Of a stretch of 64,000 nt of DNA, positions 52,170 through 61,285 are shown piece by piece (positions within the stretch are counted from its first letter, which is position 1; each line of letters opens with the position of its first letter). The notes below the pieces were generated by a model that saw nothing but the letters and a program-made list of their open reading frames with translations, ran no database searches and was not told where the DNA came from. Source of the stretch: Lutimonas vermicola (lineage in GTDB: Bacteria > Bacteroidota > Bacteroidia > Flavobacteriales > Flavobacteriaceae); the NCBI RefSeq assembly GCF_038433205.1, contig NZ_JBCDNA010000002.1:1-64000 (forward strand). Direction: 5' to 3'. Made by a program: the position numbers and the translations under genes.

Positions 52170-54590
52170 ATGAGCAACGCCCGAACATACAGATACGAGA
52201 CGTTAAGATTGGGGCTTTCTATTTCGATTATATCGGCCGCAATTGTAGCCTATGAGATACAGCTGATGCATTTTTTTACCATCGTGCAGTGGCATCATTT
52301 TGCCTATATGGTTATTTCTATAGCTCTTTTAGGATTTGGCGCCAGTGGTGCCCTTTTATCGCTCTATAGAAATGAATTGCTCAAAAAAGCCGACTGGCTC
52401 CTCCCCTTCTTTATGATCAGCAGCGGGCTTTTGATGAGCATAAGCGTAAGGGTATCGCGAATGGACTTTCTTTTGTTTGATTCGTACCTGCTATTTGTTG
52501 ATTATTCACAATTTGGGAGGTTACTTGGAAGCTATTTTTTATTCTTCCTTCCTTTTTTGATGGGTTCCCTGGCCCTTGGGCTGGTCTTCGTTAAAAAAGT
52601 AGCTCAAATAGGTATTTTTTATTTTTCTGATATGCTTGGATCTGGTATCGGGGGCATCCTGGCCATCTTTTTACTTTGGCACCTTGAACCCGTTGACTTA
52701 CCCTGGGTTATTGCTCTTATGCCGATGCTTGCAGGGGTGATGCTCATCAAAAAAAAAGGGGGTTACCTTCTTTCAGCTTACGCCCTCCTTGCATTAGTGA
52801 TTTGTTTCTATCAGGGCTTTAGCTCCTTTGAACTAAAATCGTCACAGTTTAAAAGTATCAGCTATGCTTTGAATTTACCCGAAGCCAAAATTGAGACCCG
52901 GCAAAGCAGTCCTTATGGCCTTGTTCAGGTGGTCTCTTCACCCGTTCAAAGATATGCCCCTGGCCTAAGCCTTTCATATGTACAGGAGGTAAGACCCTCT
53001 AAAGTGATTTTTAACAATGGCAACTGGTACGCTGCCATCCCTCAGGGAAACATGGATGACAGTCTGCATGTGCTCAACCATAGCACCATGGCCCTGCCTT
53101 ATGTGTTGGAAAGCCCTAAAAAAGTGCTTATTTTTCAAGCGGGAGCAGGTTTTGAGGTGGCCCATGCCCTTAAAAAAAAGGCTGATCAAATCTTTGCAGT
53201 AGAGCCTAATGCCATTGTTACAAGACTCATAAAAGGGCCCTACGCCGAATATACCGATTCTTTGTTCTACAGGCCCGAAGTTCAGGTCTACAATACCTCT
53301 CCTCGTTCCTATCTAAAACAGTCTGATAAAGAGTTCGATCTTATTCAACTCCCTTTATCAGGGGCTTTTGGCGGATCTGTGGGGCTTAATGCCCTTCACG
53401 AAGAAAACCTGCTCACCTCAGAAGCACTGCTCGAGATGTGGCAAAAATTAAGCCCTAAAGGTATGATCGTGCTTTCCTCCTTTATCGATGTCCCCCCCAG
53501 AATAATAATTAAGAATGCTGCCCTTATTGCAGGAATGCTCGAAAATCTTAGCATAGTTGATCCACTGGGGCATGTTGTGGCAATAAGAAGCTGGTCCACG
53601 CTGACTTATGTGATCAAAAAATCGGCCCTCGGACCAAAAGACCTGCTTGCCGTAAACAGGTTTTGTGATGATTACGGCTTTGATCCGGTTTTATTGCCCG
53701 GCTCTGGATCAAAAGAAATTTACAATACCCTGGAAGATGATGCTGTTTTCAGTTTGGTAAGGAAAATGTTTGGACCCGAACGGGAAATACTTGTTAAAGC
53801 CAATGATTTTAACATAAGCATACCTTCTGATGACCGCCCCTATTTTTATCAATTTCTAAAAATCCGGCGTATGGCCAGACAGTGGCAACAATTAGGAGCA
53901 CGTGCTGCTTTTTTGGAATTGGGTTACCTGATCGTTCTGGTGACTTTATTGCAAGTGGTGATAATGGCCTTTGTATTTATCATCCTGCCTTTGTTCAAAC
54001 TTGGCTTTAAGGGTGGACAAAAAGCATGGGTCATATTCTATTTTTCGGGCCTGGGATTAGGCTATATGTTTTTGGAGATCGTTTTGATCAAATATTTTGT
54101 GCGGTTTTTAGGGCATCCGATTTATGCGGTTGCTACCGTGATCTCTATCATGCTTTTCAGTTCAGGCCTTGGCAGCCTTTACTCTTCAAAACTGGCTTTA
54201 AAAGAAACGAAGCTTATCCGCCTGACGGCACTGATCACCAGCCTGATACTGGTCTATGCCCTGGGATTGGGATTTGTCTTATCACAAACCGAGGGATGGC
54301 CCATTTGGGGTAAAATTCTCATAACCTTTGTATCAATAGGCTTCCCTGCCTTTTTTATGGGTATGCCCTTCCCGATGGGTCTACAACTGGTCGACAAAAA
54401 GCAACAAAAACAGGTTCCCTGGGCCTGGGGCATCAATGGATGTGTTTCGGTAATAAGTACTTCTCTGGCAACGGTTATTGCCGTTGAATTTGGGTTCACA
54501 GCAGTATTGTTGTTAGCTGCCCTTGCTTATTTTATGGCATGTATTAGTATTTTTTCGCTTCGCTTTTACGCTCCCAACAGTACTGCTTAA
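52170..54590 (+). CDS. Membrane-embedded spermidine synthase-like protein
   Basis: The 806-residue protein has about seven N-terminal transmembrane helices (1-220), a soluble spermidine-synthase-like SAM-binding domain (VLIFQAGAGFEVAHALKKKA with IFAVEPNA, about 310-440) and five or six C-terminal helices from about 585. This is the fused MFS-type/spermidine synthase architecture of unassigned function. It probably shares an operon with pcm, so two SAM-binding-fold proteins neighbour each other. Confidence 0.75.
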   Translation: MSNARTYRYETLRLGLSISIISAAIVAYEIQLMHFFTIVQWHHFAYMVISIALLGFGASGALLSLYRNELLKKADWLLPFFMISSGLLMSISVRVSRMDFLLFDSYLLFVDYSQFGRLLGSYFLFFLPFLMGSLALGLVFVKKVAQIGIFYFSDMLGSGIGGILAIFLLWHLEPVDLPWVIALMPMLAGVMLIKKKGGYLLSAYALLALVICFYQGFSSFELKSSQFKSISYALNLPEAKIETRQSSPYGLVQVVSSPVQRYAPGLSLSYVQEVRPSKVIFNNGNWYAAIPQGNMDDSLHVLNHSTMALPYVLESPKKVLIFQAGAGFEVAHALKKKADQIFAVEPNAIVTRLIKGPYAEYTDSLFYRPEVQVYNTSPRSYLKQSDKEFDLIQLPLSGAFGGSVGLNALHEENLLTSEALLEMWQKLSPKGMIVLSSFIDVPPRIIIKNAALIAGMLENLSIVDPLGHVVAIRSWSTLTYVIKKSALGPKDLLAVNRFCDDYGFDPVLLPGSGSKEIYNTLEDDAVFSLVRKMFGPEREILVKANDFNISIPSDDRPYFYQFLKIRRMARQWQQLGARAAFLELGYLIVLVTLLQVVIMAFVFIILPLFKLGFKGGQKAWVIFYFSGLGLGYMFLEIVLIKYFVRFLGHPIYAVATVISIMLFSSGLGSLYSSKLALKETKLIRLTALITSLILVYALGLGFVLSQTEGWPIWGKILITFVSIGFPAFFMGMPFPMGLQLVDKKQQKQVPWAWGINGCVSVISTSLATVIAVEFGFTAVLLLAALAYFMACISIFSLRFYAPNSTA

Positions 54591-54637
54591 GGTATTCGAG
54601 ACGTTCTTTGTAGTTTCTCCTATTCAACAGGAGCCTT

Positions 54638-54862
54638 TTAATCATGATCAGCTACAAAACAACTCCTGCCTTCTCTGCAATGGGAAGTTGATACCAATCC
54701 GTTATCCGGTCCCGAAGCTCCGGCTGAATTGATACACCAGCAAATGGTATTGGCATCGTCTAAAAGTAGCCAGGGCTTTTCTCCTCCTTCCATCATTCCA
54801 TACGGGTTTCTGGCGCGAAGGAATTTACAGATGGTTTTATTTTTTGAATTCATAGGTTCCAT
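54638..54862 (-). CDS. Small cysteine-containing protein at the end of the molybdenum hydroxylase operon
   Basis: The 74-residue protein reads RARNPYGMMEGGEKPWLLLD, then DANTICWCINSAGASGPDNG, with further cysteines in SHCREGRSC. Five cysteines (one near the N-terminus, a CxC-like ICWC pair, and two late) could bind metal. It starts 2 nt after the FAD-subunit stop, so it is translated with the oxidoreductase. I recall similar short proteins in Bacteroidota, but no function. Role in enzyme assembly is a guess. Confidence 0.6.
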   Translation of the reverse strand: MEPMNSKNKTICKFLRARNPYGMMEGGEKPWLLLDDANTICWCINSAGASGPDNGLVSTSHCREGRSCFVADHD

Positions 54863-54864
54863 TT

Positions 54865-55881
54865 CTAGGTGATTTCCAAAATAGCTTGTTTAATAATCGA
54901 TACAAATAAAGGCACTTTATAGCCATTCTTAGAAAGTGGGCGCGCTATGCTCATGGCTGCTTCTGCAGCTGCCAGTGCATTTTGCTGATTAATGTCTTTC
55001 TTTTCCATCGCCTCCTCAGCCTGCAATGAACGATATGGCACCGGGGCAGCTGCTCCTAAAACAATACTTGCCGATTTACAGGTGTTTCCCGAAACTTCCA
55101 TAACAACAGCCACATCTCCAAGTGACCAGTCATAAGATTCACGGGCAACATGTTTTAAATAAGCACTTTTGGTATTTTTAGAAAAAGGTGGAAGTACAAT
55201 ATCTGTAATCAATTCCTTGGATTGAAGGATGGTCTCCATAGAAATATCTTCACCGGCAGAAACAAAAAAGTCATCCATGAGAACCTTTTTCTTTTTCCCA
55301 TCACTATTTACGATAACTACACTGGCCTTAAAAGCCATAAGTGCCGTAGCTATCGATGATGCATGTATACTTACGCAAGAGCCATTATCAATGATGGCGT
55401 GATTTTCATTTTGACCATGATCAGAGTGGCGCGCAAAACACCGATCGCCTCCTTTACGGAAGCATTCGTGATCGGCAGAGCGAAAATACCAGCAACGGTT
55501 GCGCTGGGCAATGTTCCCTCCCAAGGTAGACATATTGCGCAATTGCGGTGTAGCAGCATGAATAACTGCCTGGTGTAGTGCCGGATAATTAATTTTGATT
55601 TCCTCATTGGAAGCGATTTCAGCTAAGGTCACATTTGCCCCTATGCTCAAGCCTTCTTTGCGGTCATAACTAATCTTATCGAGACCCGGAATGTTGCGAA
55701 TATTGATAATTTTCTGAGGTTTAAGCAAGCCCTCCTTTATCCAATCGAATACATCTATACCACCAGATTTAAATATGGCTGCTTCTTTGCCGGATTCATA
55801 TAACTGTTCGGAAACTGTCGAGTTTACCTGTTCAAGCGCATCTTCAACAGATTTGGCTTCATACCAACTAAATTTATTCAT
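54865..55881 (-). CDS. Aldehyde oxidoreductase FAD-binding subunit (PaoB-like)
   Basis: The 338-residue protein is the medium FAD subunit of a xanthine oxidase-family enzyme. STLGGNIAQRNRCWYF begins an insertion with cysteines (CWYF, ECFRKGGDRCFA, NGSCVSIH) like the extra [4Fe-4S] loop of PaoB and HcrB. It passes electrons from the Mo/FeS centres to an acceptor. It follows the Mo subunit by 35 nt. The end is followed directly by the small Cys protein. Confidence 0.85.
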   Translation of the reverse strand: MNKFSWYEAKSVEDALEQVNSTVSEQLYESGKEAAIFKSGGIDVFDWIKEGLLKPQKIINIRNIPGLDKISYDRKEGLSIGANVTLAEIASNEEIKINYPALHQAVIHAATPQLRNMSTLGGNIAQRNRCWYFRSADHECFRKGGDRCFARHSDHGQNENHAIIDNGSCVSIHASSIATALMAFKASVVIVNSDGKKKKVLMDDFFVSAGEDISMETILQSKELITDIVLPPFSKNTKSAYLKHVARESYDWSLGDVAVVMEVSGNTCKSASIVLGAAAPVPYRSLQAEEAMEKKDINQQNALAAAEAAMSIARPLSKNGYKVPLFVSIIKQAILEIT

Positions 55882-55916
55882 GTCTTACTATTTAAGAGAC
55901 TCAATCAAGTCTGCTG

Positions 55917-58259
55917 CTATACTTTATTTAATGCCTTAAGAATACTTGCAGGCGTAATGGGGATTTCATAAATCCTTACCCCAATGGCGTTATACACTGC
56001 ATTGGCAACTGCTGCTGCCGTCGCAATATTCGCAGGCTCCCCAATACCATAGGCATCGGTCGAAGAAAGTGCCGAATATTCTTCAACAATTATCGAATCA
56101 ATCTGAGGAATTTCCATGGAAAAAGGCGTTTTATACTGGTCTACATTTGCATTCATCATATGACCGGTACTATTGTCCATCACCCTGTTTTCATAAAGCG
56201 CATAAGAAACCCCCTGGATAACGCCTCCATTAATCTGGCTTTCCAGTTGACCGGTATTGAGTGGCCGTCCGCAACTGTGTGCAGCTACGACCCTGTCTAC
56301 TTTTACAAATCCTGTATCGGTATTTACGCTTACTTCAGCAAACTGAACTGATCCCAAGTCACCATAGGCCAGGCCCCAGGGTTGCTGAAAGCCGCCATAG
56401 TCATCTGAACGGCTGACTACTTTAGCAATTTGACTCGTACGCATCAGTTTCGTAGCCTCCTTAAATGACATTTTGTGTTCAGCGTTTTTGCTGTTGCTCA
56501 CTTCACCGTTGGCTATCGATAAATTCGACGAATCGGTTTCCCATTTTTTAGCAACGAGTTTTAATAATTCTTTTTTTACTTCATAAGCTGCATTACGTGT
56601 AGGAGGAGTAATCGATCCGGTTACCACACTTCCTCCTGAGCCCGGTCCTACAGGGAAAAAAGTATCACCAATATTGACCTTGATATCTGTCACTTCGAGA
56701 CCTAATTCTTCAGCAACCACCTGGGCAAGAATGGTTTTGGTTCCTGTTCCAATATCCTGCACACTCGACCTGATCTCAACACCTCCATCATTGTGGATTT
56801 TCACTTCCACAGTAGAATCCAGTGTTACAAATCTCGGCCAGGTCGATTGTCCCACACCCAATCCTTTCTTAACGACCCCCTTGGCGCTTCCGGCAGGTTT
56901 GCGCCTCGACCAGTCGAAAAGTTTGGCCCCTCTCTGTCGTTCTACTTTTCTGACTTCGCTTTTATCAATATGATCCCTGTAAGTCAGTGGATCCATCTCT
57001 AGTTTTTCAGCCAATTCATCTATGGCCTGTTCCAATCCGAAAGCACCTTGTACGTTACCAGGTGCGCGCCAGGCGGCTCCCGGTCCCGCATTGGTCAATA
57101 CATCATATTGTTCGGTGGCAAAATTAGGACAGGGATACAGGACCTGGGCGATCCTTCCCACACCGGCACCCAGGGCTACCCCTGCGGTTCCGTGAGAGCG
57201 CTGTTGAATACCGGTCAGTGTACCATCTTTTTTGGCTCCCATTTTTAAATACTGAATTGAATTCGGGCGATTCCCCTCAGCAATATGTTCCTCTTGACGA
57301 TCTAACATCAACCAAACAGGTCTTCCGGTTTTTTTGGCAAGATTTGCGGCCATAGGCCCAAAACTTCCTGCACTGTGCTTGGCACCAAATCCACCACCCA
57401 TAAATTCACAGATAACCCGTACTTTGCTTTTTGGCAAACCAAAAATGCTCGCCATCTCATTTCTTACAGCAGCCGTATTTTGCGTGGAGGCGTAAACTGT
57501 CATCACATCGGGTTTCCAATCGACTACAACCCCATGTGTTTCTAGAGGCATGTGCGTTTGTACCTGTGTGCGATACGTTCTTTCTAAAATAACATCCGCT
57601 TCTTTAAAGCCCTCTTCCAAATCTCCTCTGGGTCCACCAAAAAAACTGCTGGTCGAAGGGCCTCTTACATTACCTGTTCCTTTGCTACCGTCATGGGTCT
57701 CTCCGACGTCTCCGCCGTCTTGCTGCTGGGTTATAGGTTCATCAAACACGATGGGGGAACCACTTTTCATCGCCGAATCTAAATCGATTACAAAGGGTTT
57801 TTCTTCATAATTTACCTTGATTAAGGAAATGGCGTCTTTTGCAATAGCCAGGCTATCTGCCGCAACCCCTCCTAAGGGTTGACCGACGTACTTCACCATA
57901 GGGTATTTGCCATTTTTATTTTCTTCCCCCTCTTTCCGGGCATTTTCTATCAAATGAATCGCATGCACGCCCTTTAAATTTTGAGCTTGACTAATGTCTA
58001 TAGAAGATATGACTGCATGAGGTACCGCAGAACGCAAGATTTTAGCATAAAGCATTCCCGGCAATTTCAAATCGGAGGTATATTTTGCCTTGCCAGTCAC
58101 TTTATCCAATGCATCAATTCTGCTGACTCTTTTTCCAATTATTTTTAGTTTATCGTTGATGGGCCATACCGGTGGCTCTTCAATGGGGATGTCCCTTTCA
58201 ATTTCACTTAAATTGTGCCCGGGAATACCGTAAGGTAGTTTTTCTTTTCTTGTATCCAT
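55917..58259 (-). CDS. Aldehyde oxidoreductase molybdenum-binding subunit (PaoC-like)
   Basis: The 780-residue large subunit of a xanthine dehydrogenase-family enzyme has the (a/b) hammerhead start VTGKAKYTSDLKLPGMLYAK, molybdopterin cytosine dinucleotide loops GGGFGAKHS and APGNVQGAFGLEQAIDE, and the catalytic glutamate in YGIGEPAN. It lies 1 nt from the iron-sulfur subunit. No signal peptide is seen; export as a folded complex via the Tat signal of the small subunit is likely. Confidence 0.88.
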   Translation of the reverse strand: MDTRKEKLPYGIPGHNLSEIERDIPIEEPPVWPINDKLKIIGKRVSRIDALDKVTGKAKYTSDLKLPGMLYAKILRSAVPHAVISSIDISQAQNLKGVHAIHLIENARKEGEENKNGKYPMVKYVGQPLGGVAADSLAIAKDAISLIKVNYEEKPFVIDLDSAMKSGSPIVFDEPITQQQDGGDVGETHDGSKGTGNVRGPSTSSFFGGPRGDLEEGFKEADVILERTYRTQVQTHMPLETHGVVVDWKPDVMTVYASTQNTAAVRNEMASIFGLPKSKVRVICEFMGGGFGAKHSAGSFGPMAANLAKKTGRPVWLMLDRQEEHIAEGNRPNSIQYLKMGAKKDGTLTGIQQRSHGTAGVALGAGVGRIAQVLYPCPNFATEQYDVLTNAGPGAAWRAPGNVQGAFGLEQAIDELAEKLEMDPLTYRDHIDKSEVRKVERQRGAKLFDWSRRKPAGSAKGVVKKGLGVGQSTWPRFVTLDSTVEVKIHNDGGVEIRSSVQDIGTGTKTILAQVVAEELGLEVTDIKVNIGDTFFPVGPGSGGSVVTGSITPPTRNAAYEVKKELLKLVAKKWETDSSNLSIANGEVSNSKNAEHKMSFKEATKLMRTSQIAKVVSRSDDYGGFQQPWGLAYGDLGSVQFAEVSVNTDTGFVKVDRVVAAHSCGRPLNTGQLESQINGGVIQGVSYALYENRVMDNSTGHMMNANVDQYKTPFSMEIPQIDSIIVEEYSALSSTDAYGIGEPANIATAAAVANAVYNAIGVRIYEIPITPASILKALNKV

Positions 58260-58260
58260 C

Positions 58261-58896
58261 TTAGGTTGTTTTTTTTGCTGCGGCTAAAGTGGCCTTAAAT
58301 ACATGAGGATAAGTTCCACAGCGACAAAGGTTGCCTCGCGTGGCGCTTTTTACATCTTCCAGCGTGGGATTAGGATTGTTTTCCAACAAGTGAGCACAAG
58401 ACATCACCATCCCCGGAGTACAGTAACCGCACTGAGAAGCATCATGCTCAATAAAAGCCTCTTGCACAGGATGAAGTTTGCCATTTTTCGCAATACCTTC
58501 AATGGTGGTAATTTCCTTGTCGCCTACGTCAAAAACCGACATCATACAGGCATTGACGGGCATTCCGTCCAAATATACGGTACAGGCAGAACAGGATCCC
58601 CGATCGCAAACAACCTTCGTTCCTGTGAGTTCTAAATGGTCTCTTAAGGCAGAAGCCAGGGTCGTTCTTGGTTCGACGCTTAAAGACTCAACCATCCCGT
58701 TCACCTTGAGCTGGATGATACTGGCTTCAGGTCCAAATTCTTTGCCTTCTGAAAAGCCTTCTTCAAATTCAAATGCGAGAGCATTGGTAGTCAATAATAC
58801 GCTTCCTGCGGTGGATAATCCGGCACCTCTGATAAAGCTTCTTCTGCTAAAACCTTTTTTCGGTTTGGAGCCGGATCCTTGTTTTTTATCTTCCAT
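58261..58896 (-). CDS. Aldehyde oxidoreductase [2Fe-2S] subunit with Tat signal (PaoA-like)
   Basis: The 211-residue protein begins with a twin-arginine signal (FSRRSFIRGAGLSTAG) and has two [2Fe-2S] motifs: CDRGSCSACTVYLDG and CGYCTPGMVMSC with CRCGTYPHV. It leads the four-gene minus-strand operon. The Tat signal on this subunit is as in PaoA, which exports the entire PaoABC complex to the periplasm. Role: probably periplasmic oxidation of aldehydes. Confidence 0.88.
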   Translation of the reverse strand: MEDKKQGSGSKPKKGFSRRSFIRGAGLSTAGSVLLTTNALAFEFEEGFSEGKEFGPEASIIQLKVNGMVESLSVEPRTTLASALRDHLELTGTKVVCDRGSCSACTVYLDGMPVNACMMSVFDVGDKEITTIEGIAKNGKLHPVQEAFIEHDASQCGYCTPGMVMSCAHLLENNPNPTLEDVKSATRGNLCRCGTYPHVFKATLAAAKKTT

Positions 58897-59028
58897 AAAA
58901 TTAAAGTATGGGTTCGTACTCTGTTAAAACGGAGTTAAGTTACGATAAAATTAAATAAAATACTAGAGCTGGATTAGTCAAAAATGATTCTAAATAATTT
59001 TTGAAAATAGCTTGATTTGAGATTGGAT

Positions 59029-59046
59029 CTGCCTGCCGGCAGGCAG
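59029..59046. repeat. Perfect 18-bp GC palindrome with adjacent direct repeats
   Basis: CTGCCTGCCGGCAGGCAG is a perfect palindrome in an AT-rich spacer, followed by tandem AAGCATT-type short repeats (59057-59088). The look is that of a repetitive extragenic palindrome found in many Bacteroidota genomes. It lies between two minus-strand transcripts. Confidence 0.65.
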
Positions 59047-59093
59047 GTTCGATTTCAAGCATTCAAGCAATGAAGCATTGAAGCATTGTCGCC

Positions 59094-60029
59094 TTACACA
59101 TCCCCCCTGTCCACACGCAAACAAACTGTTTTTTCGGAATCAAGATACTCATGATGATTCAAAAAAATGACCTGATCGTTAAAAAGCACCTCAATAACCC
59201 AATAAAAACCCTTGAAATAAGCATTTAAAACTGTCGCAGTCAATTCCGATTTTGAAACAATTTCTACCTGATGAGGGTATAATAACTCTTTTTTTCCACG
59301 TATCAACACCTCGCTCGCATCATCAAACAAAGAAGCAACATATTTGCTTTTTGGCGCTTTGTACAAATCTTGGGGACGCTCATTGGCAATGATTTTTTTG
59401 TTCTGGATGACGATCATTTTATCGGCAAATGAAAGTGCATCTTCAGCATCGTGGGTTGCTACAATGCAGGCTATATTTTTTTCTTTTAAATACGAAAACA
59501 AGGTTCTTCTCAAAGAACGCTTTTTAAAATTGTCTATTTGACCAAACGGTTCGTCCAGAAGCAATAGTTCTGGTTCTTTAGCCAAAGCCCTTGCTATGGC
59601 TACCCGCTGTTTCTGTCCGCCACTTAAGGTCTTTACCTTTTCATCGGCAAAAGGCGTCATTTCAATTACTTCAAGCAATTCCCGTGTTCTTTTTTCAGAT
59701 TCTTCAGGATAAAACCTTGATAAAAATTTGGAAATATTATCCGAAACAGATGTAAACGGCATCAGATCAAAATCCTGAGCCACGAATTTAAAATAATCCA
59801 TGCCGGGAATCAAATGGTATGAAGGTCCAAGGATCGGGCTGTCGTTCCAAAATAAAGAACCCTCCCGCACATCCAACAAGCCGTAGATAATTTTTAACAA
59901 GGTTGATTTTCCACAGCCACTTTCTCCCATGACACAAAGATGTTCCCCTTTTTTCAAAGTAAGGCTTATATCTTCTAATAAAGGCTTTTCAATGTTGTAT
60001 GAAAATGAAATATTGTTTACTTGTAACAT
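59094..60029 (-). CDS. ABC transporter ATP-binding protein
   Basis: The 311-residue ATPase has Walker A GESGCGKST (about 35-43), signature LSGGQKQRVAIARALA, Walker B LLLLDEPFG and an H-loop (THD), plus a C-terminal TOBE-like extension (TATVLNAYFKGFYWVIEVLF). It resembles CysA/PotA/ModC-type import ATPases. No permease or binding-protein gene is adjacent. Given two molybdenum enzymes nearby, molybdate import is one possibility, but it is not shown by the sequence. Confidence 0.8.
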   Translation of the reverse strand: MLQVNNISFSYNIEKPLLEDISLTLKKGEHLCVMGESGCGKSTLLKIIYGLLDVREGSLFWNDSPILGPSYHLIPGMDYFKFVAQDFDLMPFTSVSDNISKFLSRFYPEESEKRTRELLEVIEMTPFADEKVKTLSGGQKQRVAIARALAKEPELLLLDEPFGQIDNFKKRSLRRTLFSYLKEKNIACIVATHDAEDALSFADKMIVIQNKKIIANERPQDLYKAPKSKYVASLFDDASEVLIRGKKELLYPHQVEIVSKSELTATVLNAYFKGFYWVIEVLFNDQVIFLNHHEYLDSEKTVCLRVDRGDV

Positions 60030-60368
60030 GCTGTAAAAATATATTTTAAATAACTAGTATACATTTTTATTTTTTAAACTGGCACTGAAGATGTATGCCC
60101 TTACAAATTTTATCATACAATTGTTAAAAACTGTTAAATTTTTGCATTTTTCATAAAAATCTGTATATTGGTACTATGATGAATGAGAAAAATAAATCTA
60201 ACTTCAAAGTTAACTAGGCCCTAATAAGGTCTATGAGTTAATTATTTCAAAACATTTTACTTCAATTTTGTACGCTGTGTCTCAGACACTGAAACTATTG
60301 CACAACATTCTTTTTTGTGCAGATATATAAAGAGTACGATCATTTTAACATTTTAAAACACAATAATT
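60030..60368 (+). promoter_or_regulatory. Upstream region of dps with two inverted repeats
   Basis: The 340-bp spacer holds no gene. GTGTCT-C-AGACAC (60277-60289) is a perfect 13-bp palindrome and TGCACAA (60299-60305) with TTGTGCA (60315-60321) is an inverted repeat with a 9-nt loop. Both lie 50-90 bp before the dps ATG and are candidate operator or leader elements. Confidence 0.45.
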
Positions 60369-60875
60369 ATGGAAACCATCACTTTAGATAAAAAACAAAA
60401 ATCATTTAGAAAACTAGGCTTTACTTATTTGGAAACTGCTGAAATTGTAGTTGCCCTGAAGCAATTGTTTGCCAACTATCATATTCATTATCATAAACTA
60501 AGAAATTTTCACTGGAATGTTGAATCGCATGATTTCTTTGAATTGCATCAGGAATTCGAGAATGAATACAATAAAGTCCAGGAGCGTATTGACATCATAG
60601 CCGAAAGAATACGTGTATTTGGGTTGAAGCCTGCAATAACAATCGAAGAAACGATTGAAATGTCTGAAATCCAACAAGTGAAATCGAATAGAATGGAGGC
60701 CACTGACATGGTGCATGAAGTGCTTAAAGACTTTGACATTCTGCACGATAAAATGCTCGATGTGTTAAATGCTTCCCTGGAAGCCGGAGATAATGTGACA
60801 GAGCAAATTATCACTGAATTCATGCGTGATCTTGAAAAGAGAAACTGGATGTTTACCTCCTGGTCAAAGTTCTAA
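60369..60875 (+). CDS. dps: Dps-family ferritin-like protein
   Basis: The 168-residue protein has the Dps pattern: HKLRNFHWNVESHDFFELHQ followed by EFENEYNKVQERIDIIAERI, which supplies the intersubunit ferroxidase ligands (H, D, E). Dps 12-mers oxidise and store iron and protect DNA from peroxide. Long 5' leader with inverted repeats suggests regulation. It is monocistronic. Confidence 0.92.
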   Translation: METITLDKKQKSFRKLGFTYLETAEIVVALKQLFANYHIHYHKLRNFHWNVESHDFFELHQEFENEYNKVQERIDIIAERIRVFGLKPAITIEETIEMSEIQQVKSNRMEATDMVHEVLKDFDILHDKMLDVLNASLEAGDNVTEQIITEFMRDLEKRNWMFTSWSKF

Positions 60876-61285
60876 TGGATGCAAATACCCCCGAGTATTT
60901 TTACACAGGCACTTAAAACAAAATGATTTAAGCACAATAATTAAAATTATTATTGAACTCAAGGGGCCTAAAACCAAAATGGATTACAATACCATTCCCT
61001 TTAAGAACTCTAAATCTGGATGACGAATCCCTCGCATTTTTCAATGTGAGTAAAAGAGGATTAATTCCAAACAAATTCTCCAGGATTTTGATATCAAACG
61101 TAAAACCGGGATTTTTCCCGGTTTTTTTTATTTTTTATAAGCCTCATATAAAAAGCATATTTACATCACTTTTATGCGCTAATCCCAACAAACTTTTGAA
61201 TTGTATATGTATTTGTTTGATTTTTATATTTATACAAACAACAGGATTGCTTATTTTTATCCTGTTCAACCTTTAAATTTGATCT
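60876..61285. other. Spacer between dps and iorA-like gene
   Basis: No gene is recognised. It contains a clear intrinsic terminator (61102-61130) more than 200 bp past the dps stop, so either dps has a long 3' UTR or a small RNA ends here. Short frames in this stretch look like chance. Confidence 0.5.
61102..61130 (+). terminator. Intrinsic terminator
   Basis: AAAACCGGGA-TTTTT-CCCGGTTTTTTT: a 9-10 bp GC-cored stem followed by an unbroken T-run on the plus strand. It is the clearest Rho-independent terminator in the window. It is 227 bp beyond the dps stop. Confidence 0.8.
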
